Notes: a model not told the origin generated them from the letters alone. Shown: positions 6,771 through 13,739, counted from the stretch's first letter. The stretch is 13,739 bases of DNA from JBDHZU01 sp039812085 (GCA_039812085.1 JBDHZU010000043.1:1-13739); one strand, 5' to 3'. A program made the numbers and translations.

Positions 6771-7223
6771 TTAGTGCCCGCTGTGCGCGTCGGCAGCAGG
6801 CTGCACCAATTCGATGAGTACGCCACCGGCGTCCTTGGGGTGCACGAAGTTGACCCGGGAATTGGCAGTCCCAGTCTTGGGGACGTCGTAGAGCACCCGC
6901 ACGCCGACTTCTCGAAGGTGGTCACACACCGCATCAATATCCGTCACGGTGTAGGCCATCTGTTGGATGCCTTCACCTTGACGAGCGAGGAACTTGCCGA
7001 TGGGGGAGTCGTCGCGCAGTGGGGCAAGTAGTTGGATGCACGAACCAGAGTCACCAACAGCCAGCATCGCTTCTCGGACGCCTTGTTCCTCGTTGACTTC
7101 TTCATGTACGCATGGCATCGCGAAGGTCTTGGCGTAGAACTCCTTCGCCGCATCCAAATCGTTGACGGCTAGGCCGACATGGTCGATTCGGGTGACGTAC
7201 TGGCTCACGGAACTCACGGTCAT
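6771..7223 (-). CDS. mce: Methylmalonyl-CoA (ethylmalonyl-CoA) epimerase
   Basis: This 150-residue glyoxalase/VOC-fold enzyme interconverts the 2R and 2S forms of methylmalonyl-CoA and, in the ethylmalonyl-CoA pathway, ethylmalonyl-CoA. R-I-D-H-V-G-L-A-V is at 12-20 and the long conserved block N-S-R-V-N-F-V-H-P-K-D is at 121-131, followed by G-V-L-I-E-L. Expected metal ligands are His15, Gln64 and Glu138. The fourth ligand position, His in the Propionibacterium shermanii enzyme (G-x-H-H), is G-I-Q-Q here (Gln87/Gln88). From memory, other actinobacterial epimerases also have Gln there, so it is probably active. The ATG start has GAGGA at 7235-7231 on the minus strand, seven bases upstream. 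It is the first gene of a minus-strand set that includes ccr, which fits a role downstream of crotonyl-CoA carboxylation. It diverges from dinG. Confidence 0.94.
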   Translation of the reverse strand: MTVSSVSQYVTRIDHVGLAVNDLDAAKEFYAKTFAMPCVHEEVNEEQGVREAMLAVGDSGSCIQLLAPLRDDSPIGKFLARQGEGIQQMAYTVTDIDAVCDHLREVGVRVLYDVPKTGTANSRVNFVHPKDAGGVLIELVQPAADAHSGH

Positions 7224-7230
7224 TGCGTAC

Positions 7231-7235
7231 TCCTC
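7231..7235 (-). promoter_or_regulatory. Ribosome binding site of the epimerase gene
   Basis: GAGGA on the minus strand lies seven bases before the ATG at 7223-7221 and fixes the start in the 61-base gap between the epimerase and dinG genes. Confidence 0.65.
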
Positions 7236-7284
7236 GTTGGCTGGTGAAGTTTCATCATCCCTCGCGCAAGGCTAACGCCATCCG

Positions 7285-9378
7285 ATGAGGTCTGGATGGC
7301 ACCATCGGTGCGTGACGACTGAGGCTGGTGACGAACAGGTTGCCAATGGCGATGCGAGCAAGCTGCTCGATGCCGCCGTTAATGCCATGCCCGGGGCACA
7401 CCATCGAACGCAACAGCAACAGATGGCCGAACTCGTCGCCCAGGCGGTAGATAGTCGGCAGCCACTCATCGTGCAGGCAGGAACGGGCACGGGTAAGTCG
7501 ATGGCCTATCTCTGCGGAGGCCTCGCTAGTGGTGCACGGTTCGTCGTTTCTACCGCTACTCGGCAACTGTCCGATCAACTGGTCGAGGCGGATGTTCCGG
7601 TTGTCGTTGAGGCGGCTCGAACGGTGCTGAATCGACGTCCCGATGCGGTCACCTTGAAGGGGCGAGCTAATTACATCTGTTTGGCCAAGATTGACGAGAT
7701 TCGTAGCTTGGATTCTGGCCCACCGGCGGTGGAGTCGGTCGAATTGGATTTGGGAATCGACCCGGTTGAGGTCAGTCCGGTCCAAGCACCACCGTCGTCA
7801 CCTGAGGCGAAAGAGATTCGTTCCATATTCGAGTGGCTTGACGATGATCCCGATAGCGCCGACCGGACTGATGCGCCCACTGTTTCTGATCGGGTCTGGT
7901 CAAGCGTCTCGATGGATTCCACTAACTGTCCAGGCGCACGGCACTGTCGTTTTGGTGACGATTGCTATGCCGAACTCGCTCGGGGATTGGCTCGGGAAGC
8001 CGACATCGTGGTGACGAACCATGCGTTGCTGGCGGCCGATCTGGCCTCACCTAGTCCGCTTCTGGCAGACCACGATCTGATCGTGGTCGATGAGGTGCAT
8101 GAAGTCGAGGGATATCTGTCGTCTGCCTGGGGTCATGACCTGTATGCCGGTGCCGTTGATCGAGTTCTTCGGGAAGCCCGCCGACACCTGCCGAAAGATG
8201 CTGACTTGGCCAGTTCTGCGTTGGACTCGGCGATCAAGGATGCCGATGCCTTGCAGGCTGCCTTGTTTGATCTGCCAGGTGAGCGGTTCACGGGATCACT
8301 GCCCGCTGATATTCAAGGACCACTGATCTCTCTTCATGGTCACCTTGATAGTTGGTTGGCATTGACCGAGAAGACGGTGAAGCAGCTTTCGGAAGATAAA
8401 GCCAACGGCTTGGCTGTCTCACGTACGGCGATCTCCGATCTACGAGACACCATCAGCAGTGTGGTCACCGATGACCCGCACATCGTGCGTTGGTCCGTCG
8501 AGGGTCGTGACGAAACTCCAGCGTCGTTACGAGCTGAGCCGTTGTCAGTAGCGCAACGATTCCGAACCTTGGTGGGCGAAAGGGCATTGGTTGCGACCTC
8601 CGCCACTGCGAGCGTGGCGGGCGACTTCGCGCCGGTGGCTCATACCCTCGGCCTTGACTTAGATCCGGAATCACCAACGAGCGCCCGCGATGACGACCGA
8701 TGGCTCGGCGTAGATGTGGGGAGTCCGTTCGACTATCCCCGACAAGGAATCTTGTACGTCCCGCGTGAGATTCCCGAACCGGTGGGCAAGGAGCGGGCCG
8801 AGCACTCAGCGGCAGTCCTCGATGAATTGACGGAACTTGTTGAGGCGGCAGGTGGACGAACGCTAGCTCTGTTCACCACGGCCTATGCCGCACGGCAAGC
8901 AGGGGATCATCTGCGTCGCCGGGTGGGAGTCGAGGTGCTGGTTCATGGCGAGACCTCTGGCGCGGATTTAGCCGAGCAGTTTGCCAAAGACGAGACATCC
9001 GTGTTGTGCGCCACGATGGGAATGTGGGCCGGGCTAAACGTTCCGGGTCCGTCATGTTCGCTGGTTGTGATCGACAAGATTCCGTTTGTTCCAATGAATG
9101 ACCCGATTGCCCAAGCGCGGCGGGAACATGTCGATGGGCAAGGCAGGAACGGATTTGGCGAGGTATTCGTCGGACATGCCGCCCTGATGCTCACGCAAGG
9201 GGTCGGGCGGTTGATTCGAACCCCGGACGATAAAGGCGTGGTTGCGATTCTGGACCCGCGGTTGCACACCAAGGGGTATGGCCGCGCGTTGCTAGCGAGT
9301 CTGCCTCCGATGTGGCGCACTGACGATCCGAAAACAGCACGGGACGCACTGCGTCGTTTAGCCGACGAGGCGAGTTAA
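7285..9378 (+). CDS. dinG: DinG-family ATP-dependent DNA helicase (iron-sulfur, XPD-like)
   Basis: This superfamily 2 helicase has about 697 residues. Numbered from the ATG at 7285, Walker A A-G-T-G-T-G-K-S is at 65-72 after a glutamine-rich Q-motif (R-T-Q-Q-Q-Q-M-A). Four cysteines, 132, 215, 221 and 227, are placed as the 4Fe-4S ligands of DinG/XPD. V-T-N-H-A-L-L is at 243-249, and the DEAH-type box D-E-V-H at 269-272. The C-terminal half has the G-M-W-A-G-L-N-V-P-G loop and motif VI Q-G-V-G-R-L-I-R-T at 638-646. DinG unwinds 5'-3', resolving R-loops and D-loops in repair and replication. An acidic, Pro-rich insert at about 141-205 sits within the FeS domain. The start is uncertain: neither this ATG nor the GTG at 7312 (V-T-T-E-A-G) has a good ribosome site, and the GTG fits the family's N-terminus better. 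It converges on the next gene with a 4-base gap. Confidence 0.94.
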   Translation: MRSGWHHRCVTTEAGDEQVANGDASKLLDAAVNAMPGAHHRTQQQQMAELVAQAVDSRQPLIVQAGTGTGKSMAYLCGGLASGARFVVSTATRQLSDQLVEADVPVVVEAARTVLNRRPDAVTLKGRANYICLAKIDEIRSLDSGPPAVESVELDLGIDPVEVSPVQAPPSSPEAKEIRSIFEWLDDDPDSADRTDAPTVSDRVWSSVSMDSTNCPGARHCRFGDDCYAELARGLAREADIVVTNHALLAADLASPSPLLADHDLIVVDEVHEVEGYLSSAWGHDLYAGAVDRVLREARRHLPKDADLASSALDSAIKDADALQAALFDLPGERFTGSLPADIQGPLISLHGHLDSWLALTEKTVKQLSEDKANGLAVSRTAISDLRDTISSVVTDDPHIVRWSVEGRDETPASLRAEPLSVAQRFRTLVGERALVATSATASVAGDFAPVAHTLGLDLDPESPTSARDDDRWLGVDVGSPFDYPRQGILYVPREIPEPVGKERAEHSAAVLDELTELVEAAGGRTLALFTTAYAARQAGDHLRRRVGVEVLVHGETSGADLAEQFAKDETSVLCATMGMWAGLNVPGPSCSLVVIDKIPFVPMNDPIAQARREHVDGQGRNGFGEVFVGHAALMLTQGVGRLIRTPDDKGVVAILDPRLHTKGYGRALLASLPPMWRTDDPKTARDALRRLADEAS

Positions 9379-9382
9379 CGCC

Positions 9383-9829
9383 TTAGTCGTCAAGCGCGTC
9401 TTCGCGTAGGTCGATCGCTGTGGTGTCGACCCCGGCCTCAGGAGTCGATCGTGGTCGACGCGGTCGTTGGTCGATGATCTGGGTATCCATCTCGGCGGGG
9501 GTCTCATCACGCTCGTCATCGTGTCTGTTGAACCGACGGGCACGGGCTGTGTGGCGTGACGGTTCGTCAAATTGTCGATCGTTATCCCGGTCGTCGATAT
9601 CTCGGTCGTCGTCACGATCGTCGTGTTCGTAGGTACGGATATCCACACGTTCCTTGGGGTGCCGGTTCTGCAAGGCGGCCAGCATCAAGGTGTGAACCAG
9701 GGCAAGAGCTCCGACGAATACCAGAATCCAGCCGACTAGTTCGAGGTCAATTCCAAAGACAGTTTTCGGAATCACCAAAGCCAGGATGAGTCCAACGGCG
9801 ACAAGCACAGTGTCTGTCCGGTTCGACAT
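9383..9829 (-). CDS. DUF6458-like small membrane protein with an Asp/Arg-rich tail
   Basis: This 148-residue protein has two N-terminal hydrophobic helices (about 6-26 and 30-54), with G-L-I-L-A-L-V between and G-I-D-L-E-L-V-G-W-I-L before helix 2. This resembles the short actinobacterial DUF6458 proteins, in which G-x-D-L-x-x-V-G-W-I-L is typical; the match is from memory. The rest is a hydrophilic, probably disordered tail: residues 69-86 are almost only Asp and Arg with a few Ile/Asn, followed by Arg/His- and Thr/Pro-rich segments and an acidic end (A-L-D-D). Both termini are probably cytoplasmic. Function is unknown. It is a single minus-strand gene: dinG converges from the left and its stop is only 4 bases away, and a 120-base gap lies upstream. 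There is no strong ribosome site before the ATG. Confidence 0.8.
   Translation of the reverse strand: MSNRTDTVLVAVGLILALVIPKTVFGIDLELVGWILVFVGALALVHTLMLAALQNRHPKERVDIRTYEHDDRDDDRDIDDRDNDRQFDEPSRHTARARRFNRHDDERDETPAEMDTQIIDQRPRRPRSTPEAGVDTTAIDLREDALDD
9571..9629. repeat. Low-complexity repeat of CG(A/G)TCGTCG-type units inside the DUF6458-like gene
   Basis: Imperfect copies of a 12-15 base unit built on GGTCGTCG/GATCGTCG run through this stretch. On the minus strand they encode the Asp-Asp-Arg-Asp repeats of the tail. The copies are diverged, so this looks like a maintained charged repeat rather than a recent expansion. Confidence 0.55.
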
Positions 9830-9872
9830 AGCTCAGACTCTGGCAGTGCGAGACTCCCGCAGCAAGGACATT

Positions 9873-9891
9873 GCGGAATAGATCGTTCCGC
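9873..9891. promoter_or_regulatory. Inverted repeat GCGGAA-N7-TTCCGC upstream of the DUF6458-like gene
   Basis: GCGGAA (9873-9878) and TTCCGC (9886-9891) are perfect inverted arms with a 7-base spacer. The site lies about 45-60 bases before the minus-strand ATG at 9829, where a promoter is expected, so it may be an operator. No regulator gene is adjacent. Confidence 0.3.
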
Positions 9892-9922
9892 GTCGGTTTC
9901 GTGCAGTGAGGAAGCTAGGTGA

Positions 9923-9938
9923 GGACCACGGCTAGTCC
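9923..9938 (-). terminator. Weak candidate terminator after gatD
   Basis: On the minus strand GGACTA-GCCG-TGGTCC can form a 6-pair stem (one G-U) 11 bases after the gatD stop. No U-tract follows. The pairing is poor on the plus strand. It is the only hairpin seen between the murT-gatD transcript and the next gene. Confidence 0.25.
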
Positions 9939-9948
9939 TATCGCGTTT

Positions 9949-10707
9949 TTATGCATCAGGACGGGAGATGGGGGCCGATTGCGGTGCATCCGATCCCAAG
10001 ACGATGGACAGCCGTTCGGCGCGCAGTTGCTCGACCTCAGGTTCAACGATGGCTGGCAACGGCTGACCGATCACCCACCCCAGCAAGGTGTCAGCTAATT
10101 GGGGATTGCGAGCCAGGCATGGTCCGTGCAAATAGGTGCCCATGACTCGCCCGTTCACCGCACCCTCGGTGCCATCCCCATTGCCGACTCCGGCGCGAAC
10201 CTGGGCCAGCGGTTTGGCTTCTGGCCCCAGGTGGGTGGCCCCAGCATGGTTTTCGTAACCGGTGAGGATGTCGACCACTGTGTCCGGTGCGTGTGGTGAG
10301 GGCGTGCAAGCGAGTTCGCCGACTGCGCGCGCTGGGAGACGATCCGTCCGAATATCTAGTAGGCCCAATCCGGGCGCTGGCTTACCGGCGGCATCAGGGA
10401 ACTCGTGCCCGAGTAATTGATAGCCAGCGCAGATCGCCAAGATGGCGGCCCCACGGTCTGCGGCTGTGGCCAGACCGCCATCGGCCTGTAGCGCTTGAGC
10501 CGCAGCAACTTGGGCGGAATCCTCCCCGCCGCCCAGTACATAGAGGTCTGCCTGATGGGGGATCGCGTCGCCAGGATCGACTTGGATGACTTCGACCGTT
10601 AATCCGTGAAGGCCTGCGCGATGAGTCAGGGTGAGGACATTCCCGCCATCGCCGTAAGTTCCCAGCAGGGTGGGGAACAGGGAAGCCAACACGATCGAAT
10701 CGCTCAT
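9949..10707 (-). CDS. gatD: Lipid II isoglutaminyl synthase, glutamine amidotransferase subunit GatD
   Basis: This 252-residue class I (CobB/CobQ-type) glutamine amidotransferase releases ammonia from glutamine and passes it to MurT, which amidates the D-glutamate of lipid II to isoglutamine at the inner face of the membrane. The N-terminal L-L-G-T-Y-G-D-G-G-N (14-23) and L-G-G-G-E-D (58-63) are hallmarks of GatD. The nucleophile is Cys93 in A-I-C-A-G-Y-Q-L-L-G and the catalytic His is His194 in G-T-Y-L-H-G-P, close to the Cys94 and His189 of Staphylococcus aureus GatD. The ATG overlaps the murT stop by 4 bases (ATGA), as expected for a two-subunit enzyme made in step. The C-terminal 15 or so residues are an unremarkable polar tail. 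Confidence 0.95.
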   Translation of the reverse strand: MSDSIVLASLFPTLLGTYGDGGNVLTLTHRAGLHGLTVEVIQVDPGDAIPHQADLYVLGGGEDSAQVAAAQALQADGGLATAADRGAAILAICAGYQLLGHEFPDAAGKPAPGLGLLDIRTDRLPARAVGELACTPSPHAPDTVVDILTGYENHAGATHLGPEAKPLAQVRAGVGNGDGTEGAVNGRVMGTYLHGPCLARNPQLADTLLGWVIGQPLPAIVEPEVEQLRAERLSIVLGSDAPQSAPISRPDA

Positions 10708-11987
10708 GCGGATGTCCCCGCTTCCTTATCTGCTCGGGTTCGTAGCGCATGGAACGCGGTGTACGTCGCTGCGCAGTCGATCACGTCGAGATCCTTCGCG
10801 CCTTCCGGGAGCACGGCGTTTGGGGCATACGGGTCTTCGACAACGAGGTGATCGACGCCTGCCTGTAGCAGTCTCACCGCTAGATCGCGTCGCCGATCAC
10901 CAGTCGCGATCACGGTGCGTCCAGTGAGGCGTTCAAACGGCACGTCCCACAGCCAGGATGGATCGCGTCCGTCGGCAGCATTGGAATTGATCGTGATGAT
11001 GACCGGGGTTGGAGCCGGTGGCATCACGTCGATCAGTTCACTCCACCCAGCAGGATTCTTGGCCAGCAGCAGGCGGATGCGACGAGCTCCCACATCCAGG
11101 ATGGCGTACCGACCGGAGACAGCCGTGACAGTTTTCATCGCTGCTGTACAGGCATCCAAATCCAAGCTAAGTTCCGCGCAGACTGCCAGAGCGCCAGTGG
11201 CATTGGAGGCATTGAAGCGACCCGGCAGACCTAAACCGGTGAGGTCGAACTGTCGGCCATCCGGGCCGACAGCAACCCCAGATTCACCGGACCAATCCAA
11301 ACGCCACGACGGTTCGGGACGACGTCGATCGCAGCCGGTGCAGTGCCAATCAGAACCATCCCGAGCCAACAGATTGGTGCACTGTGGACAGACCGAGGAG
11401 TCTGCCGTCCACACTTGTCCGCCCGCGAACCAGGTCACATGGGGCGCCTGCTCGGCGGCGAAGCTCACGATGGGGTCGTCGGCATTCGCTACGACTCGCA
11501 CGTCGGGATGTTCGGCCAACATGGTGCGCCAGCGTCGCGCCAGCATGGCGACCTCGTTCATGCGATCAAGCTGATCCCGGCTCAAGTTTGCCAACAGGAT
11601 CACTTTGGGGCTAGTGGCATCCACGATTCCCGGTAGGTACGCCTCGTCGACTTCCAATACGGCTGGTGCTTCACGATCTCCCAGTGCCAACGCCGAGACC
11701 ACGCCCGCGGTCATGTTGGCACCTGTGGGTTGGGTGACAACTGACCCCGTGGTTGCTACTGCTGTGGCGAGTAGCCGAGTGGTGGATGTCTTGCCGTTGG
11801 TGGCTGATACGAGTGCTGCGACTCGATCTCCTGCCAGATCGGTCAATGCCTTTGGCGCACAACGCAGCATCACCTTGCCGCCCACGACCATGCCTTCGCC
11901 CTTGCCGCTGACTCGTGATGTGGCTGCAGCGGCCTTGCCGGCGCTGATGGCCAACGTGGTGCGCAGAGGAAGTCGGGATCGAGTCAC
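10704..11987 (-). CDS. murT: Lipid II isoglutaminyl synthase, Mur ligase-like subunit MurT
   Basis: This 427-residue protein activates the glutamate carboxylate of lipid II with ATP and receives ammonia from GatD. The Mur ligase central domain has its P-loop at S-A-T-N-G-K-T-S-T-T (61-70) and V-L-E-V-D-E-A (110-116). An inserted Cys4 zinc ribbon has C-P-Q-C (200, 203) and C-T-G-C (216, 219), diagnostic of MurT. G-R-F-N-A-S-N-A-T-G-A is at 257-267. The C-terminal DUF1727 domain has D-P-S-W-L-W-D-V-P-F-E (342-352); Asp348 is likely the residue that completes the GatD catalytic triad. Translation starts at GTG at 11987 with only a weak TAGG upstream, but this N-terminus matches the family pattern. 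It lies 41 bases after the large membrane-protein gene, probably in one transcript, and overlaps gatD. Confidence 0.95.
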   Translation of the reverse strand: MTRSRLPLRTTLAISAGKAAAATSRVSGKGEGMVVGGKVMLRCAPKALTDLAGDRVAALVSATNGKTSTTRLLATAVATTGSVVTQPTGANMTAGVVSALALGDREAPAVLEVDEAYLPGIVDATSPKVILLANLSRDQLDRMNEVAMLARRWRTMLAEHPDVRVVANADDPIVSFAAEQAPHVTWFAGGQVWTADSSVCPQCTNLLARDGSDWHCTGCDRRRPEPSWRLDWSGESGVAVGPDGRQFDLTGLGLPGRFNASNATGALAVCAELSLDLDACTAAMKTVTAVSGRYAILDVGARRIRLLLAKNPAGWSELIDVMPPAPTPVIITINSNAADGRDPSWLWDVPFERLTGRTVIATGDRRRDLAVRLLQAGVDHLVVEDPYAPNAVLPEGAKDLDVIDCAATYTAFHALRTRADKEAGTSA

Positions 11988-12028
11988 GCGGTGAGCCTAA
12001 CGGTTTGACCGAATGTTCTGGCGATGGC

Positions 12029-13739
12029 TCAACGCTGGGTTACCCAGTCGGGAAGCCCCGCGTCCTTCGGATCGAGATTGGCGATCGCCGAACCTACTTG
12101 CACGCTCGAGATACAGGCGCTTTCCTTGGGGTTAGCCAAACGCAGATGGACCATGTCGGAACCACCGACGACGGTTATGTACACCACTCCGATTCCGTTC
12201 TTAATGGCCGCAGTGGCAGGTTGCCCATCTCCTAGTTGCACAGAAATCACACCGTTGTGAGCCAGGTAGCCGATCCCTACGATGTGTTCCCATTCAACGG
12301 CGGTGCTCTCTAGCTGAACGTCGAGCTGCTGCCCCGGATTGATCTGGTATTTGGTGCACAGCGAACCCTTGTCTGCCGCTGGGGCCGGTTTGTTGTTGAG
12401 GCCTTTGATGTGGGCATCGCTGAGATGACCATGGTCGGTGATCACTTGCAGGCGTGAGGTCGAGGAACCAAAAGACGGTCGGTTACGCAATGGGGCGAAG
12501 AGCCAATCCGTTTGGTTGTACGGAAATGCCAAGGGATACAGGACGGTTTGCGGGACGGTTTGCGGGAGGAATGGAATCGCTGGATCAGCAGCAGCCAAAG
12601 CAGCAGTCGCGTTCTCGACATAGGGTCGAGCAGCGTTACGGTGCAATATCTGCGCCCATCCCAAAGTGGACGTGAACACCCCAATCGCGAAGACCGTCAC
12701 ACTCACGAGCGTCAGAGCCAGCCGCATATTCGCTGATTGCAGAAAACGAGGCAGCCGAGAAGTCGGCATGGGTGCAGTTGTTGCCACGGGTTTGGGCATA
12801 AGCGCAATGGCAACGGCAAGGGATAAAGGAACAATGGCATCGCCGGTGTATCTCAGGGTGGCGGCGATAAGCACAGTGACGTCTGGCTGCAACCTGGTCA
12901 CAATGACAGCCGCTAGTTCGATCACAACGTACGCCCATGCCCAGAGCCAGACCCACTTCACATTTCCAGATCGACGACTGGTCAGTAGCACCCCGAGTGC
13001 AACTAGCGCAAGGGTGAAAAACACGCCGACAGCAGGTGGGTCGGCATACCCGGATCCGTAACCAGCAGGTTCCCACTTCCAGGGTCCTCCGACGAGGGTC
13101 GATGCAGTTGCGACTAGTCCTGAGCGAAACATTTCAAATGCTCCGCTGAAGCTCGGAGATGCGATCCCTCGACCTTCGGAGAACCAGATGTAGAGGCCAA
13201 TCCAGGCAATACTGACGCCGACGCTGGTGATCCACAGCCGGCGCGATAGTGCCCAGGCCGAGGCGATCCGGTGCCGTAGTGATCCATTGGACAGTGCGAC
13301 GGCTAAACCGAACGCTGCCCAAGGAATGAGCAGCGACTTCTCGAAGAACAACAACGCGCCGATGAAGCCGACAAAGAAGAGACGAAATGGAGTCGGTTCT
13401 CCTCGACGTATCCGTAGGACGCAGTCACAGGTGATGACGAGTCCGAGTTGCAGCGGAATGTTGTTTAGCGCGGCCGCCCACCAGGTATTTGGCGGCAGAG
13501 CCAAACAAGAAAACAGGATCAGTGCGAATGGAATGAGGATTCGGGGCTGGGAACCAAAATGCCGTTCGAGTAATCGGAGGAACAGCCACCACACCGCAAG
13601 TTGGCCCAACAGCAAGGCGACGACAACGACGGCGTAGTTCAGCTCGCTGAAATGGACGATGACCCATTCCAGCGCGAATGCGCCGGGCATGAAGTGGCCA
13701 TCGTGGTTGTAGAACAAGTAGTCCATCGACAGTGGTGAC
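12029..13739 (-). CDS. Large polytopic membrane protein with extracytoplasmic C-terminal domain, 5'-truncated (glycosyltransferase-like)
   Basis: The frame is open to the window edge, beyond the ATG at 13726, with four more codons (S-P-L-S) before it, so the N-terminus is missing. From that ATG there are 565 residues. About nine or ten hydrophobic segments lie between 30 and 357 (for example 31-53, 62-79, 114-144, 165-182, 232-249, 257-277, 335-356), followed by some 200 soluble residues, probably outside the cell. That domain has two Cys (457, 538) that could form a disulfide, and D-H-G-H-L-S-D at 431-437. D-Y-L-F-Y-N-H-D-G-H-F-M-P-G near the start resembles the loop after helix 1 in polyprenyl-phosphate-sugar-dependent (GT-C-like) transferases. 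The missing N-terminus would hold the key Asp, so the enzyme class is unproven. It lies just before murT-gatD on the same strand, which fits cell-envelope assembly. Confidence 0.8.
   Translation of the reverse strand, partial: SPLSMDYLFYNHDGHFMPGAFALEWVIVHFSELNYAVVVVALLLGQLAVWWLFLRLLERHFGSQPRILIPFALILFSCLALPPNTWWAAALNNIPLQLGLVITCDCVLRIRRGEPTPFRLFFVGFIGALLFFEKSLLIPWAAFGLAVALSNGSLRHRIASAWALSRRLWITSVGVSIAWIGLYIWFSEGRGIASPSFSGAFEMFRSGLVATASTLVGGPWKWEPAGYGSGYADPPAVGVFFTLALVALGVLLTSRRSGNVKWVWLWAWAYVVIELAAVIVTRLQPDVTVLIAATLRYTGDAIVPLSLAVAIALMPKPVATTAPMPTSRLPRFLQSANMRLALTLVSVTVFAIGVFTSTLGWAQILHRNAARPYVENATAALAAADPAIPFLPQTVPQTVLYPLAFPYNQTDWLFAPLRNRPSFGSSTSRLQVITDHGHLSDAHIKGLNNKPAPAADKGSLCTKYQINPGQQLDVQLESTAVEWEHIVGIGYLAHNGVISVQLGDGQPATAAIKNGIGVVYITVVGGSDMVHLRLANPKESACISSVQVGSAIANLDPKDAGLPDWVTQR
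12541..12567. repeat. 12-base in-frame tandem duplication in the large membrane protein
   Basis: GGACGGTTTGCG occurs twice in perfect tandem (12541-12552, 12553-12564) and runs three bases into a third copy. On the minus strand it encodes P-Q-T-V-P-Q-T-V in the extracytoplasmic linker. The identical copies, including third positions, suggest a recent slippage event that keeps the frame. Confidence 0.8.

Noticed and set aside
9395..9406. CGCG-TCTT-CGCG hairpin near the dinG and DUF6458-like stops as a terminator
   Set aside because: The stem is only four pairs, lies inside the coding end of the minus-strand gene and has no U-tract.
9571..9629. Repeats that at first glance suggest a CRISPR array or iteron cluster
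   Set aside because: The units are short, diverged, without spacers, and encode the Asp/Arg tail in frame, so they are coding low complexity.
10915..11574. 219-codon open frame antisense to murT
   Set aside because: The murT reading has every family motif in order; the antisense protein is low in hydrophobic order and rich in Arg/Ser, typical of a shadow frame.

Overview
The window looks like chromosomal DNA of an actinobacterium (class Actinomycetia most likely) with moderate GC, roughly 55-60% by eye. The evidence is the gene content: a MurT-GatD pair for peptidoglycan amidation, a WS/DGAT acyltransferase followed by a Sap/GAP-family membrane protein, an actinobacterial-type methylmalonyl-CoA epimerase, a DUF6458-like protein, frequent GTG starts and 4-base GTGA/ATGA gene overlaps. 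I see no tRNA, rRNA, CRISPR array, insertion sequence or phage gene. Coding density is very high and no gap between genes exceeds about 120 bases. 

Layout. Positions 1-1986 (+) hold an operon of a 5'-truncated alpha/beta hydrolase, an SDR oxidoreductase and a second alpha/beta hydrolase, joined by 4-base overlaps. Positions 2074-4970 (+) hold a wax ester synthase/diacylglycerol acyltransferase-like enzyme, an overlapping GAP/Sap-type six-helix membrane protein and another six-helix membrane protein; I read this as a possible lipid synthesis and export unit. A strong hairpin at 4974-5010 separates this unit from the convergent set. On the minus strand, 7223 down to 5023, lie methylmalonyl-CoA epimerase, a small two-helix membrane protein and crotonyl-CoA carboxylase/reductase, which together give two enzymes of the ethylmalonyl-CoA pathway. 

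Divergent from the epimerase is a DinG-type iron-sulfur helicase (7285-9378, +). It converges, with a 4-base gap, on a small DUF6458-like membrane protein with an Asp/Arg-rich tail (9829-9383, -). The right end is a minus-strand envelope block: a large multi-helix membrane protein cut by the window edge (13739-12029), then murT (11987-10704) and gatD (10707-9949), which overlap by 4 bases. 

Most of the window is ordinary, recognisable core or lipid metabolism. The parts worth a second look are the WS/DGAT-GAP-6TM unit, the Gln at an expected His metal ligand of the epimerase, the Asp/Arg repeat tail, the uncharacterised membrane proteins, and two inverted repeats in promoter regions. I found no convincing wholly new system.
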